A DNA stretch of 64,000 nt from Cytobacillus citreus (lineage in GTDB: Bacteria > Bacillota > Bacilli > Bacillales > Cytobacillaceae): positions 901,619 through 965,618 of the forward strand of contig NZ_JAGYPM010000001.1 of assembly GCF_018343665.1 (NCBI RefSeq). Direction: 5' to 3'. Under the pieces are notes generated by a model. That model had not been told where the DNA came from. It was given only the letters and a program-made list of their open reading frames with translations, and searched no databases. Within the stretch, counting starts at the first letter, position 1, and every line of letters starts with the position of its first letter. Below are positions 8,538 to 18,312 of the stretch, one piece after another. The position numbers and the translations under genes were made by a program.

Positions 8538-10493
8538 TTGGTTAAAATGGAAAAACCTGGTTTTTTGTGGGAACCTGATGAAGCCTTTATTTCCAATTCC
8601 AACTTGAAAGCGTTCGCCGATCATATTGGTAAATCACTTCTACCTTATGAACATTTTCATCGTTGGTCTTTTGCTAAACCTAAAGAGTTTTGGTCAGCGG
8701 TATGGGACTTTGCGAATATTATTGGGGAAAAAGGCGATGGAGTATTAAGTAGACCAGAAGATGGCTGTATGCAAGGAACAAGTTGGTTTCCTTATGCGAA
8801 ATTGAATTTTGCTGAGAATCTCCTCCGTGGAGATGAAAAGCGAATAGCGATAGTCGAAGGCGATGAAAATGGAGAATACCGTTGTATGTCAATGGGAGAA
8901 CTTCGTAGATTAGTCGCTCAAGTACAGACAGGTCTGCGCTCACTTGGAATCAATAGAGGTGACCGTGTTGCGGGGATTGTTACGAATAGAATTGAAGGAT
9001 TAGCTGCCTTGTTAGCAACAGCCTCTTTAGGAGCAGTGTGGACTTCTTGTTCACCAGACTTTGGACCTCAAGGAATTGTAGATCGAATTGGCCAAGTGAA
9101 ACCAAAAGTAATCATCGCTACATTAGATTACCAATACAATGAGAAAACATTTGATATGGGAGCACCGATTAGCACAGTTTGTGATTCAATTGATGGCCTT
9201 TCTACATTGGTCACAATAGGTAATAGTTCCGGTCTATCGAATGTGAACGATTTTAAAATAATCACATGGGAAGAATTATGTGATAACGATTCTTCATCAC
9301 CTGAATTTATACGTGTTTCTTTTAAATCACCCTTATACATTTTATATTCGTCTGGTACAACAGGACTTCCAAAGGCGATTGTTCACTCCGTGGGTGGCAC
9401 CCTAATTCAACATTTAAAGGAGCACAAATTTCATTGTGATATAAAGCCAGGAGATGTCATGTTTTGGTATACCAATACGGCATGGATGATGTACCATTGG
9501 CTCGTTTCTGGTTTAGCAAGTGAAGCTACAATCTTTCTTTATGATGGGGCACCTGTATTAAAAAATGAACCTGGAATGCTTTGGAGATATGCGGAAGGCT
9601 TAAGGATCACCCATTTTGGATTAAGTCCAAAGTATCTGGAGGTCTTGATGAAACAGACCTATCCAGTCAATCTAAAACATGATCTCCCTCAACTGCGTAG
9701 TGTTCTATCTGCAGGAGCTCCTGTTTCACCTGAACAGTTTCATTGGGTCTATGAAAATATTAAACAAGACATGATGTTCTCTTCTATTTCTGGAGGTACT
9801 GAAATAATAGGATGTTTCGTGATGGGCTCACCTGTTCATCCTGTGAGAGCGGGTGAAATATCTTGTAAAGCCCTAGGGATGGCGGTAGATGTCCTTGATG
9901 ACCGCGGAGCATCGGTGATCCATCAGAAAGGTGATCTCGTTTGCACACAGCCGTTCCCTAGTATGCCTATAACGTTCTGGGGTGAGGATGGAGAGAAACG
10001 TTATAAAAACACCTATTTTGTTGATCGCCCTGGGATTTGGACTCATGGAGATCTAGCCGAACAAACTAACCACGGATCAATAATCATTTATGGTCGAGTA
10101 GATGGAACACTTAAGCCTGGCGGAGTTCGAATTGGCACTGCTGAAATCTATCGTGTAATTGATCAAATTCCTGAAATACAAGATTCTATTGTGTTCGGGT
10201 TACCTAATAATGGGGATGAAGAAATTGTCTTATGTGTAGTTACAAAAGATAGAAATCTAGATATTGATACGGCAAAAAGTATGCGCTATAAAATACGATC
10301 CAATGCTTCCCCTCGCCATGTACCCCATCGGATTTATTGTGTGAATGAAATACCTTATACCCTTAATGGGAAAAAGGTAGAAGGTGCCGTAAAGTCAACT
10401 GTATTAGGCAAATCTATTAAAAATCATGCATCAATTATCAACCCAGAATGTCTCGCAGAATATTCGATTCTATTAGGGAGAGAGTTTAAATGA
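8538..10493 (+). CDS. Acetoacetyl-CoA synthetase-like acyl-CoA ligase
   Basis: A 651-aa ANL-superfamily adenylating enzyme. Such enzymes activate a carboxylate with ATP to acyl-AMP and then to the CoA thioester; the closest family is acetoacetate-CoA ligase (AacS). Visible are the AMP-binding P-loop YSSGTTGLPKAIVH (~residue 270), the family block FWYTNTAWMMYHWLVSG, SGGTEIIGCF, WTHGDLAE, YGRVDGTLKPGG and a C-terminal GKKVEG carrying the acylation Lys. It starts at TTG (8538) because AAGGGGGA lies seven bases upstream. It is first in a co-directional cluster and overlaps the next gene by ATGA. A related short oxo-acid could be the real substrate. Confidence 0.88.
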   Translation: MVKMEKPGFLWEPDEAFISNSNLKAFADHIGKSLLPYEHFHRWSFAKPKEFWSAVWDFANIIGEKGDGVLSRPEDGCMQGTSWFPYAKLNFAENLLRGDEKRIAIVEGDENGEYRCMSMGELRRLVAQVQTGLRSLGINRGDRVAGIVTNRIEGLAALLATASLGAVWTSCSPDFGPQGIVDRIGQVKPKVIIATLDYQYNEKTFDMGAPISTVCDSIDGLSTLVTIGNSSGLSNVNDFKIITWEELCDNDSSSPEFIRVSFKSPLYILYSSGTTGLPKAIVHSVGGTLIQHLKEHKFHCDIKPGDVMFWYTNTAWMMYHWLVSGLASEATIFLYDGAPVLKNEPGMLWRYAEGLRITHFGLSPKYLEVLMKQTYPVNLKHDLPQLRSVLSAGAPVSPEQFHWVYENIKQDMMFSSISGGTEIIGCFVMGSPVHPVRAGEISCKALGMAVDVLDDRGASVIHQKGDLVCTQPFPSMPITFWGEDGEKRYKNTYFVDRPGIWTHGDLAEQTNHGSIIIYGRVDGTLKPGGVRIGTAEIYRVIDQIPEIQDSIVFGLPNNGDEEIVLCVVTKDRNLDIDTAKSMRYKIRSNASPRHVPHRIYCVNEIPYTLNGKKVEGAVKSTVLGKSIKNHASIINPECLAEYSILLGREFK

Positions 10494-11665
10494 GTAACAA
10501 AAGACGGGTACCACTTTGTGCAATTGTAGGTATAGGTGAAATGGCTCCTAAAAGGTTCACGGAGGGAGCAACGACCTTAGGAATGATTGCGGAGGTAGCT
10601 AAATTAGCCATACAGGATGCTGGCCTTGAAAAAGAGGCAATTGATGGTCTCCTTGTTGGCCCTCAAGTAGGAGAAACTCCTCAACATGTACCAGCCACAG
10701 TTGCAGAATATCTTGGAATACAGCCCAAAATGGGCAATGTGGTTGATCTTGGTGGTTCAACAGGTGCAGGAATGTTATGGCGCGCGGCGGCTGCAATTAA
10801 TTTTGGTATGTGTGAAACAGTCTTATGTGTCTTAGCTAATACCCGAGAACGAGATAAACTGCCCCCACGGTCACCAAACCGTAATCCGATACGTGAGTTC
10901 GATGTACCCTTTGGTGCTTCTGGGGCAAATACTTCTTATGCTCTTCTTAAACAACGGCACATGGCAGAATTTAGCTCTACACAGGAGGAATTTGCTCTCA
11001 TTGCACACTGGGCACGCAAAAATGCTCAACTCAATGAAAAAGCGATATTTTATGGAAAACCTGCATCGGTCTTGGATGTGCTTAATTCTCCTATGATAGT
11101 TGACCCGCTTCACTTATACGAAATTGTGATGCCAGTAGCTGGTGGTGCAGCATTTATTGTGACATCTGCTAAAGCAGCTCGTTCGAAAGGAACCCCACCT
11201 GTTTATCTATTAGGTGCTGGAGAAAAAATTACACATAGAGCTGTTAGTCAATCACCATCTTTAACAACCACACCATTTAAGTATGCAATTTCGGCAGCTC
11301 TTGATCAGGCTAATGTGGATATACAAGAAATGGATTTACTTTCTTTGTATGATTGTTACACAAGTGTAGTGGCAGTCACTCTTGAAGATGCAGGACTATG
11401 CCTGCCAGGAAAATTTGGAACTTGGATGAAAGAACACTCCTTTGGATATGATGGGGATTGGCCACTTAATACTCATGGGGGCCAGCTTGGTTATGGCCAG
11501 CCTGATCTAGCCGGAGGAATGTCCCACATTATTGAAGCAGTTCGCCAATTACGGCACGAAGCTAACGGTCGTCAAATTCCCAACGCACGACTTGGACTCG
11601 TTACAGGTAACGGTGCTACGTTAAGTGAAGTGACAGCTCTAGTATTGGGGGCAGAATCATGTTAG
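10490..11665 (+). CDS. Thiolase-fold protein without catalytic Cys (Ltp2/SCP-x-like)
   Basis: A 391-aa thiolase-superfamily protein of the lipid-transfer (SCP-x/Ltp) branch. Around residues 84-93, where thiolases have the NxxC nucleophile, it reads VVDLGGSTGAG with no Cys. The C-terminal NTHGGQLGYGQPDLAGG and GNGATLSEV motifs remain. It overlaps the gene before it by four bases and the DUF35 gene after it by seven. Cys-less thiolase-fold proteins paired with DUF35 partners include the steroid side-chain retro-aldolase Ltp2-ChsH2. By that analogy (inference) this enzyme may do aldol cleavage of a beta-hydroxyacyl-CoA rather than thiolysis. Confidence 0.85.
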   Translation: MSNKRRVPLCAIVGIGEMAPKRFTEGATTLGMIAEVAKLAIQDAGLEKEAIDGLLVGPQVGETPQHVPATVAEYLGIQPKMGNVVDLGGSTGAGMLWRAAAAINFGMCETVLCVLANTRERDKLPPRSPNRNPIREFDVPFGASGANTSYALLKQRHMAEFSSTQEEFALIAHWARKNAQLNEKAIFYGKPASVLDVLNSPMIVDPLHLYEIVMPVAGGAAFIVTSAKAARSKGTPPVYLLGAGEKITHRAVSQSPSLTTTPFKYAISAALDQANVDIQEMDLLSLYDCYTSVVAVTLEDAGLCLPGKFGTWMKEHSFGYDGDWPLNTHGGQLGYGQPDLAGGMSHIIEAVRQLRHEANGRQIPNARLGLVTGNGATLSEVTALVLGAESC

Positions 11666-12081
11666 ATAAATTTAATAATCTAAAAGTTCCGGGACCAACT
11701 ATGACTCTTATTTCAAAACCGTTTTGGGATGCTGTGGCAAAACATGAATTTCAGTTACAAAAATGTTCAGATTGTCATAAATGGGTATTTTATCCACGTG
11801 GACACTGTCCAGAGTGTTGGAGTGATAACTTAATTTGGGAAATAGCTTCAGGCAAGGGCAGATTAAAAACATGGAGTGTGGTTCATAAACCTGGCCACTC
11901 AGGATGGGATGAAGTGACTCCCTATGCAATAGGTTTAATAGAGTTGGAAGAGGGGCCTACTATGATGAGTCACCTTTTAATAGAATCCGATGAAGATCTA
12001 ATCATTGACTTGCCATTTGAGGTCTCCTATATGAAGTGTAATGATGTATGGTTACCTTTCTTCAAAAAACAAATCTCTTAA
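11659..12081 (+). CDS. DUF35 Zn-ribbon/OB-fold protein, partner of the thiolase-fold protein
   Basis: A 140-aa DUF35-type protein: N-terminal rubredoxin-like zinc ribbon with Cys36, Cys39, Cys50 and Cys53 (QKCSDCHKWVFYPRGHCPEC), then an acyl-CoA-binding OB-fold (GRLKTWSVVHKPGHSGWDE, PYAIGLIELEEGP). Proteins of this family form complexes with thiolase-fold enzymes and deliver the CoA thioester. Its start overlaps the upstream gene by seven bases, which suggests coupled translation and a stable complex. It is the last member of the tight three-gene block; ~93 bases separate it from the transporter. Confidence 0.9.
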   Translation: MLDKFNNLKVPGPTMTLISKPFWDAVAKHEFQLQKCSDCHKWVFYPRGHCPECWSDNLIWEIASGKGRLKTWSVVHKPGHSGWDEVTPYAIGLIELEEGPTMMSHLLIESDEDLIIDLPFEVSYMKCNDVWLPFFKKQIS

Positions 12082-12174
12082 ATTGACAAAATATAGTTGA
12101 ATATAGAGTTGTCGTCCCACTTTTGTGCTAACGAGTTCTGATATACCAATATGGAAGGACAAGGGGGTAAAAGA

Positions 12175-13473
12175 ATGGCAAAGGAAAAAAACAACGGTCT
12201 TTCTAAGGAACAAAAGAAAGTAGCTTGGGCTAGTTTCATGGGCACAACGATTGAATGGTACGATTTTTATCTTTATGGTACGGCAGCTGCACTAGTCTTC
12301 CCGATACTATTTTTTCCAAATCTTGACCCACTAGTTGGTACAATGGCTGCCTTTGGCTCTTACGCTGCCGGGTTTATCGCTCGTCCACTCGGAAGTATGA
12401 TTTTTGGGCATTTTGGAGACAGAGTCGGACGGAAAAAAATTCTAACCATTTCCCTCTTACTGATGGGAATAGCCACATTTTTAATGGGGGTACTTCCAAC
12501 ATATAGTTCAGTTGGCTTATTAGCCCCAATATTAATTAGTCTATTGCGTATCGTCCAGGGATTTGCAGTTGGAGGAGAATGGGGATCAGCGGTTGTCATG
12601 TCAGTGGAACACGCTCCACCGAATAAAAGAGGACTTTTTGGAAGCTTCCCTCAAATGGGGGTACCTGCCGGATTACTATTATCTACCATAGCGTTTTCAA
12701 CCGTGTCCAACAACATGTCAAATGAGGCATTTTTGGTTTGGGGCTGGCGAATTCCATTTTTATTGAGTGCTTTTCTAGTTATAGTAGGTCTCTATGTTCG
12801 ATTAAAGGTGAGCGAATCACCTGTATTCCTAGATGTAGTTAATAAAAAACAACAGGAGAAAAGTCCTGTTCGAACTGTATTGCGAGAACAGAAAAAGCCT
12901 TTGTTCCTGACTATTGGCATGAAGTTATTACAAAACGCCGTGTTTTATATCTATACCGTATTTGTCCTAAGCTATATTGCTACCTCACTGAAATTGGATA
13001 GCTCTGTTGGATTAAATGCAGTCATGACTTCATCCGTTATAGGATTGGCTACCCTTCCTCTTTGGTCGCATTTATCTGATAAGATCGGACGAAAACCTGT
13101 TTACTTGTTTGGTACGATCGCTTCAACCGTATTTGTGTTTCCTTTTTTCTGGATGATGAATACAGGCTCTATATTCTTAATTACGATTGGGATTATTATC
13201 GGATTGAATATTCTACATGATGCTGTTTATGGTCCACAAGCAGTGTATTTCTCTGAACTATTTGGCACAAAGGTACGCCTTAGCGGTGCATCCATCGGTT
13301 ACCAAATAGGAGCGATCCTTGCAGGTGGATTCTCCCCTCTTATTGCAACCTATTTATTGGCAAAATTCGATGGTCAAAGCTGGCCAATCGCTGTTTATTT
13401 AAGTGTTCTAGGAATATTAAGTATTATCTCTACTATTTATGCACGCGAAACTTACAAGGATTCTCTAGCTTAG
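12175..13473 (+). CDS. MFS transporter, metabolite:H+ symporter (MHS) family
   Basis: A ~432-aa twelve-helix permease of the MHS family (shikimate, citrate, proline/betaine and alpha-ketoglutarate carriers). Diagnostic motifs are SFMGTTIEWYDFYLYG at the first helix, FGHFGDRVGRKK in loop 2-3, GFAVGGEWGSA in helix 5 and WSHLSDKIGRKP in loop 8-9. An ATG exists at 12151, but the site AAGGGGGT lies seven bases before the ATG at 12175, so that start is preferred. Position inside the CoA-ligase/thiolase cluster implies it brings in the organic acid that the cluster degrades. Confidence 0.88.
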   Translation: MAKEKNNGLSKEQKKVAWASFMGTTIEWYDFYLYGTAAALVFPILFFPNLDPLVGTMAAFGSYAAGFIARPLGSMIFGHFGDRVGRKKILTISLLLMGIATFLMGVLPTYSSVGLLAPILISLLRIVQGFAVGGEWGSAVVMSVEHAPPNKRGLFGSFPQMGVPAGLLLSTIAFSTVSNNMSNEAFLVWGWRIPFLLSAFLVIVGLYVRLKVSESPVFLDVVNKKQQEKSPVRTVLREQKKPLFLTIGMKLLQNAVFYIYTVFVLSYIATSLKLDSSVGLNAVMTSSVIGLATLPLWSHLSDKIGRKPVYLFGTIASTVFVFPFFWMMNTGSIFLITIGIIIGLNILHDAVYGPQAVYFSELFGTKVRLSGASIGYQIGAILAGGFSPLIATYLLAKFDGQSWPIAVYLSVLGILSIISTIYARETYKDSLA

Positions 13474-13511
13474 ATGAACCTGAAATATATTAAATATGGG
13501 GGTAAATTAAT

Positions 13512-14666
13512 TTGAAAAAGGCAGTATTAATTGATGGGGTCCGAACACCAATTGGTCGATTTAGGGGAAGTCTTCAATCTAAGTCAGCTATAGAACTCGG
13601 AGTACATGTGGTGTCTGAACTAATCCGCCGTGTTCCTGCAACCAAAAAGGCCAATGGCGCTATTTTTGGTCAAGTGATACAGGCAGGTCAAGGGCAAAAT
13701 CCAGCACGCCAGGTCATATATAGAGCTGGAATGGATCTTACTACACCAGCAATCACATTAAATAATGTGTGTCTTGGAAGTCTAGCTTCTGTTTCTGATG
13801 CTGTTCGCCGAATTGAAAGAGATGAAGGAGATTTATTTATCGTTGGTGGCTTTGATTCAATGACAAACGCCCCTCATACTTCCGTTTTGCGCAGCGAGGT
13901 AAAAATGGGATCTGTTCAATTCTATGATACTCTTAATGACGGTTTATGGTGTTCTCTTTCAGATGCATCGATGGGAGAAATCTCAGAAAAAGTGAATCAA
14001 GATCTTAATATTAATCGTGATGATCAAGATAAATATGCCGAAACATCTCAGTTAAGAGCTACGAAGGCTCAGCTAAAGGGAATATTTAATCAAGAGATTG
14101 TTGGGATTAAAGTTTCAAATGAGCTTATAACAGAAGATGAAGGGATAAGGCCCGAAGCTACTTTTCGAAAATTACAAAAACTAAAGCCGGTATTTAATGA
14201 AAACGGTACAATTACGGCTGGAAACGCAAGTCAAATGTCGGATGGTGCTAGTGCTGGTCTGATATCAAATATTGAAACATGTGAAAGATTAGGAGTTACT
14301 CCACTAGCTTCCATTATTGATTGGGCAGATGTCGCAGGACCAGACCCTACGTTACATCTCCAACCCGCCAATGCAATCAAAAAGTTGTTAGAACGTACAA
14401 AACTCACTCTCTCTGATATTGATTTATTTGAAATTAATGAGGCTTTTGCTGGTGTTGTTATCGCAAGTCAACGTGAACTAGGGATTCCATCCGATGTATT
14501 AAACGTCAATGGTGGAGCCATTGCCCTAGGCCATCCTTTAGGAGCCAGTGGATTCCGACTTTTATTAACACTGGCACATGAACTTAAACGTCGTGGGGGC
14601 GGCCGCGGGATAGCAACATTATGTGGGGGCGGCGGTCAAGGAATAGCCGTATTAATAGAAGTTTAG
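13512..14666 (+). CDS. Acetyl-CoA acetyltransferase (thiolase)
   Basis: A 384-aa classical thiolase (PhaA/AtoB type), reversible beta-ketoacyl-CoA + CoA to acetyl-CoA + acyl-CoA. Nucleophile Cys87 sits in [10 protein letters not shown], the His motif is [16 protein letters not shown] and the second Cys is in [16 protein letters not shown] is also present. So, unlike the thiolase-fold protein upstream, this one has a complete active site. Start TTG (13512) is supported by GGGGG ten bases upstream. In the cluster it would split acetoacetyl-CoA made by the ligase into two acetyl-CoA. Confidence 0.93.
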   Translation: MKKAVLIDGVRTPIGRFRGSLQSKSAIELGVHVVSELIRRVPATKKANGAIFGQVIQAGQGQNPARQVIYRAGMDLTTPAITLNNVCLGSLASVSDAVRRIERDEGDLFIVGGFDSMTNAPHTSVLRSEVKMGSVQFYDTLNDGLWCSLSDASMGEISEKVNQDLNINRDDQDKYAETSQLRATKAQLKGIFNQEIVGIKVSNELITEDEGIRPEATFRKLQKLKPVFNENGTITAGNASQMSDGASAGLISNIETCERLGVTPLASIIDWADVAGPDPTLHLQPANAIKKLLERTKLTLSDIDLFEINEAFAGVVIASQRELGIPSDVLNVNGGAIALGHPLGASGFRLLLTLAHELKRRGGGRGIATLCGGGGQGIAVLIEV

Positions 14667-14694
14667 ATTAATACTTTTAAAGGGAGTGTTTTCA

Positions 14695-15156
14695 TTGACT
14701 AACTTAAATAAGCAAAAAAATGGATGGGCAGACTGCAGAGCAGAAAAACCAAAACAAGGAGCGTTTTCAGAATTTGTTAAAGACATTGGCTTAGCTGATA
14801 TTGAATTATTTAGTGCCCTAACAGGTGATCGAAATCCACTTCATACAGATAAAAAGGCAGCAGAAGCCTCACGTTTTGGAGGATTGATCGTTCAAGGAGG
14901 GGTAACAACAGGAATTCTAAATACAATAGTAGCGGAAAAGCTGCCTGGACCTGGCTCAGTATTCTTATCCGTCAATTGGGATTTTAAAAACCCTGTATAT
15001 GTTGGTGATACCATTACTGGACGTGTAGAAATTCTCGAAGTTAGAGATGATAAACCGATATGTAAAATCAAAACAACGGTTCGTAATCAAAATGATGTCA
15101 TTTGCCTAGAAGGAGTAGCAGTTACCTATACTGCAAGTCTGGATGGACAAAAATAA
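14695..15156 (+). CDS. MaoC-like (R)-specific enoyl-CoA hydratase
   Basis: A 153-aa single hotdog-fold hydratase adding water across an enoyl-CoA double bond. The hydratase-2 motif is FSALTGDRNPLHTD, with the catalytic Asp and His, followed by RFGGLIVQGGVTTG. A GTG at 14686 is in frame but overlaps the AAGGGAG ribosome site; the TTG at 14695, eight bases after it, is the likelier start. The gene overlaps the next by 14 bases. It would supply the beta-hydroxyacyl-CoA for the thiolase-fold/DUF35 pair if that pair is an aldolase. Confidence 0.88.
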   Translation: MTNLNKQKNGWADCRAEKPKQGAFSEFVKDIGLADIELFSALTGDRNPLHTDKKAAEASRFGGLIVQGGVTTGILNTIVAEKLPGPGSVFLSVNWDFKNPVYVGDTITGRVEILEVRDDKPICKIKTTVRNQNDVICLEGVAVTYTASLDGQK

Positions 15157-16366
15157 TTCAGAATACAGTAAAGTTCACCTCTTCAAGTTAGTCATCTTAT
15201 CAATAGCAATGGTAGGCACGATGACCACATGGTTTTCAATGACAGCTGTTTTGCCAGAATTAGTAACCATATGGCATCTAAACAGTCTACAAGGAAGTTT
15301 TGTGACCATCATGGTACAGATAGGATTTGTTATTGGTTCGTTAATTTCCGCATTTATCAACCTGCCTGATCGTGTGCAACCAAATATTTTGATCCTTTGG
15401 TCTGCGGTTTTGGCAGGTGTCTCTACAATCTTAACAGCTATTTTAGCAGATCATCTAACACATGCATTATTTTTTCGTTTCATTACAGGTATTGCTTTAT
15501 CAGGAGTATACGGACCTAGCCTTAAATTGTTATCAACCTGGTTTCGTTTACGCCGTGGAATGGCTTTAGGTTTTTTGGTTGGTGCTCTTACACTAGGTTC
15601 TGCAACCCCTCACCTATTTAGAGGGGTTGCAACTTCTTCTTGGGAAACCGTGTTAATAACTACAGGAATATGTTCCATAATAGGAGGCATTATTATCCGC
15701 TTTACAGTTCAAGTTGGCCCTTACCCACTACCTAACGGCATGTTTGATCCACATGCCATTCCTCGTATCCTGCGTCATACACCAATAAAGCTCGCTAACT
15801 ACGGATACTTTGGTCATATGTGGGAGTTATATGCAATGTGGTCTTGGTTTGGGCTGTTTTTAACACAAAGTTTAAAATCAAGTGGCTTTCAAAATTACTC
15901 CTCACTCTCTTCTATTCTTACATTCATTGTCATTGCCTCTGGGTTTTTTGGTGCTTGGTTTGGAGGGGTATATGCAGATAAAATGGGGCGCGAGAAATTA
16001 ACTTTGTTTTCTCTAGGAGTCTCAGGAACCATTACATTATGTATCGGCTATTTCTTTGGAAGTTCTCTATGGTTAATCGTCATTTTGGGTGTCGTTTGGG
16101 GAATAAGTATTATCGCTGATTCCGCTCAGTTTTCCGCACTCATTACTGAACATGCTGAACCACAATATGTGGGAACAGCATTAACGTTACAGTTAGCTAT
16201 CGGCTTCTTTCTAACGATTATTGCTATATTATCTGTACCTTTATTTGAAACATTAGTTGGATGGAGATACGCCTTTTTAATCCTTATCCCTGGACCCATC
16301 TTAGGTTTTCTATCAATGTTACGCTTGCTTAAACTGAAACAGACAAAAATAGATTTTGGAGGCTAA
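15143..16366 (+). CDS. MFS transporter
   Basis: A 407-aa twelve-helix major facilitator protein with a first helix LVILSIAMVGTMTTWFSMTA, the loop motif NLPDRVQPN at the usual 2-3 loop position (poorly conserved) and GGVYADKMGREK in loop 8-9. Its start lies within the hydratase gene (14-base overlap), so its translation is probably coupled. It is a second permease in the cluster, from a different MFS branch than the MHS carrier; it could export a product or take up a second substrate. Substrate unknown. Confidence 0.85.
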   Translation: MDKNNSEYSKVHLFKLVILSIAMVGTMTTWFSMTAVLPELVTIWHLNSLQGSFVTIMVQIGFVIGSLISAFINLPDRVQPNILILWSAVLAGVSTILTAILADHLTHALFFRFITGIALSGVYGPSLKLLSTWFRLRRGMALGFLVGALTLGSATPHLFRGVATSSWETVLITTGICSIIGGIIIRFTVQVGPYPLPNGMFDPHAIPRILRHTPIKLANYGYFGHMWELYAMWSWFGLFLTQSLKSSGFQNYSSLSSILTFIVIASGFFGAWFGGVYADKMGREKLTLFSLGVSGTITLCIGYFFGSSLWLIVILGVVWGISIIADSAQFSALITEHAEPQYVGTALTLQLAIGFFLTIIAILSVPLFETLVGWRYAFLILIPGPILGFLSMLRLLKLKQTKIDFGG

Positions 16367-16367
16367 A

Positions 16368-17036
16368 ATGCAGAAGCGAGAGTTCTATGATACGATTTAT
16401 TACCATTTTTCAAGAGTTGGAAAAGCACTAACGAGTCCAAAGCGAATGGAATTATTAGATTTATTAACACAGGGCCCAAAAACGGTAGAAATGTTAGCAA
16501 AAGAAACAGAAATGAGCATAGCCAACACCTCTCAACATTTACAAATTTTACTAGATTCTAAACTCGTTAAATTTAGAAAACGAGGAACATTTATGGTTTA
16601 TAAATTGGCCAATACAAAAGTTTGTGATTTAATAAATTCTTTACAAAAAGTAACAGAAGACCAGTTGGAAGAGATCAACCAGCTGCGTAATGAGTATATT
16701 GAACGACCCGATCAGATTAATAGTATCGATCTAGATGCTTTTTTAGTGCGTATAGAGGAGGACGGTAACTTTATATTGCTCGATGTTCGTCCAACATCTG
16801 AATATGATGTTGCGCATATTCCTGGAGCTCTATCTGTCCCTTATGAACAATTAAATGATGAATTATCGAAGTTTCCAAAGGATAAAGAAATTATTGTCTA
16901 TTGTCGAGGTCAATATTGTGTTTATGCAACCGATACAGTTGAAATCCTAACAGCACATGGTTTCAAAGCCATTCGATTAAGTGCTGGAATACAGCATTGG
17001 AAGAGAAAACTAAATGAAATAGCGAAAAGTACGTGA
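16368..17036 (+). CDS. ArsR-family regulator fused to a rhodanese domain
   Basis: A 222-aa two-domain protein. Residues ~15-90 are a winged-helix ArsR DNA-binding domain (LTSPKRMELLDLLTQGPKTV, ANTSQHLQILLDSKLVK). Residues ~120-218 are a rhodanese domain with LLDVRPTSEYDVAHIPGA and active-site loop VYCRGQYC (Cys179, Cys184). Such fusions are redox- or sulfur-responsive repressors. An in-frame TTG at 16356 exists, but GGAGG sits five bases before ATG 16368. It closes the cluster 1 base after the MFS stop, making it the likely local regulator. What the two Cys residues sense is not known. Confidence 0.9.
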   Translation: MQKREFYDTIYYHFSRVGKALTSPKRMELLDLLTQGPKTVEMLAKETEMSIANTSQHLQILLDSKLVKFRKRGTFMVYKLANTKVCDLINSLQKVTEDQLEEINQLRNEYIERPDQINSIDLDAFLVRIEEDGNFILLDVRPTSEYDVAHIPGALSVPYEQLNDELSKFPKDKEIIVYCRGQYCVYATDTVEILTAHGFKAIRLSAGIQHWKRKLNEIAKST

Positions 17037-17087
17037 AATCACGCCTGTCTCTCCCCGATGAATTACACATTGATGAATGTGACTGAT

Positions 17088-18312
17088 TCAAATAGTAATA
17101 CGGGAAAGGCTCTGTGGAGAGGAAAAAATCTCTGCGGGGCTTATCTTTATGTGAACTTCGCTGTTACCATTTGGAAATTCCCCCCCTACCAAATTGTGAG
17201 CACAAAGAAACACATGCGTATTATCTAAGGCTTTACCTAACTTCTTGTTCCCCATTTCCAATTCGACCGTATACCCTTGTTCTCTTAAATAACTTGCTGC
17301 TAATAATGATTCTTTTTGAGTATTCATTGGTATAATGTAAAAATCGACATTCGATTCTTCTATAGAAAATTTCTCATTTGTACCAATGAGTCCACCAATC
17401 GCATTGTCGTATCTACCACCACTGCAATGCTAGACTTGATGGTTTTGTCTGTTAAAAAAACTTCATAAATAGTGCCAGTATATATCTCTAATCCTCTTGC
17501 TAAGAACGGATTAAATACACATTTACCATTAACACCTAGGAAAGCTAAATAGGTATCCAGTTCTTTTAATTCTTCTAATCCTTGTTCAACTTGTTTATTT
17601 TGTTTTGCAAAAGGCTCAAAGTAGCTATAACTTTTATTATTTTTATTGTTCAAAAACTTTTTTATTGATTGGACAGTGAAAGCTGGAAGACCTTGTTCAG
17701 TCAGCTCCGATGTTACCGCTTCTAATCCTACTTTTTCAAGTTTATCAAGGATTAAAACAACTTTATTTATTTTGTCCTCCTCTGTATTAAACACTTCTAA
17801 CATACCCGTTAATAATTTCCGATTGTTATATTGAATCATTACCTTTAAACCAAGTTTACGGAATACATCTAATGCCATCATCATTAATTCTGCTTCAGCA
17901 ATTTGTAATTTAACTCCCACAATATCAACATCGCATTGAGTAAATTCACGAAAACGTCCTGCTTTGATTGGACCATCTCTGAATACTTTACCAACTTCAT
18001 ATCTCATAAACAGCATTCTCAATGTTGGGTTCATAGCAACAACTTTGGCAAAGGGAATAGTAAGGTCGTATCGTAAAGCTAATCCCTTTCTCCTCTATCC
18101 GTTAATGTGTACATTTCTTCTAATATTTCAGCACCTCCACCATATTTTGAAGCAAGCAATTCAGTGTAATTTAATATAGGAGTTTCCAGGGGTTTACATC
18201 CGTATTGGGTAAATACATCTTCTAAAGTTCTTCTAATATTTCTTCGTACTACTTCATCATTAGGTAAATAATCTTGTGTACCCTTCACATTTTGATAATC
18301 CATTTTCTTCAT
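17088..18312 (-). pseudogene. hisS: Histidyl-tRNA synthetase paralogue, frameshifted
   Basis: Three pieces in successive frames make up one histidine-tRNA ligase of the kind seen as a hisS copy in B. cereus-type bacilli. Piece 1 (18312-18079) has the N-terminus QNVKGTQDYLPNDEVVR and EEMYTLTDRGERD. A frame change near 18085 leads to piece 2 (to 17360) with FRDGPIKAGRFREFTQCDVD (motif 2 region) and a broken motif-3 area (ARGLEIYTGTIYEVF). Another shift near 17400 gives the anticodon-binding domain (SLLAASYLREQGYTVELEM), whose tail is also scrambled. The ATG has GGAGG seven bases upstream. Charging activity is lost; another hisS must exist elsewhere in the genome. Confidence 0.85.
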
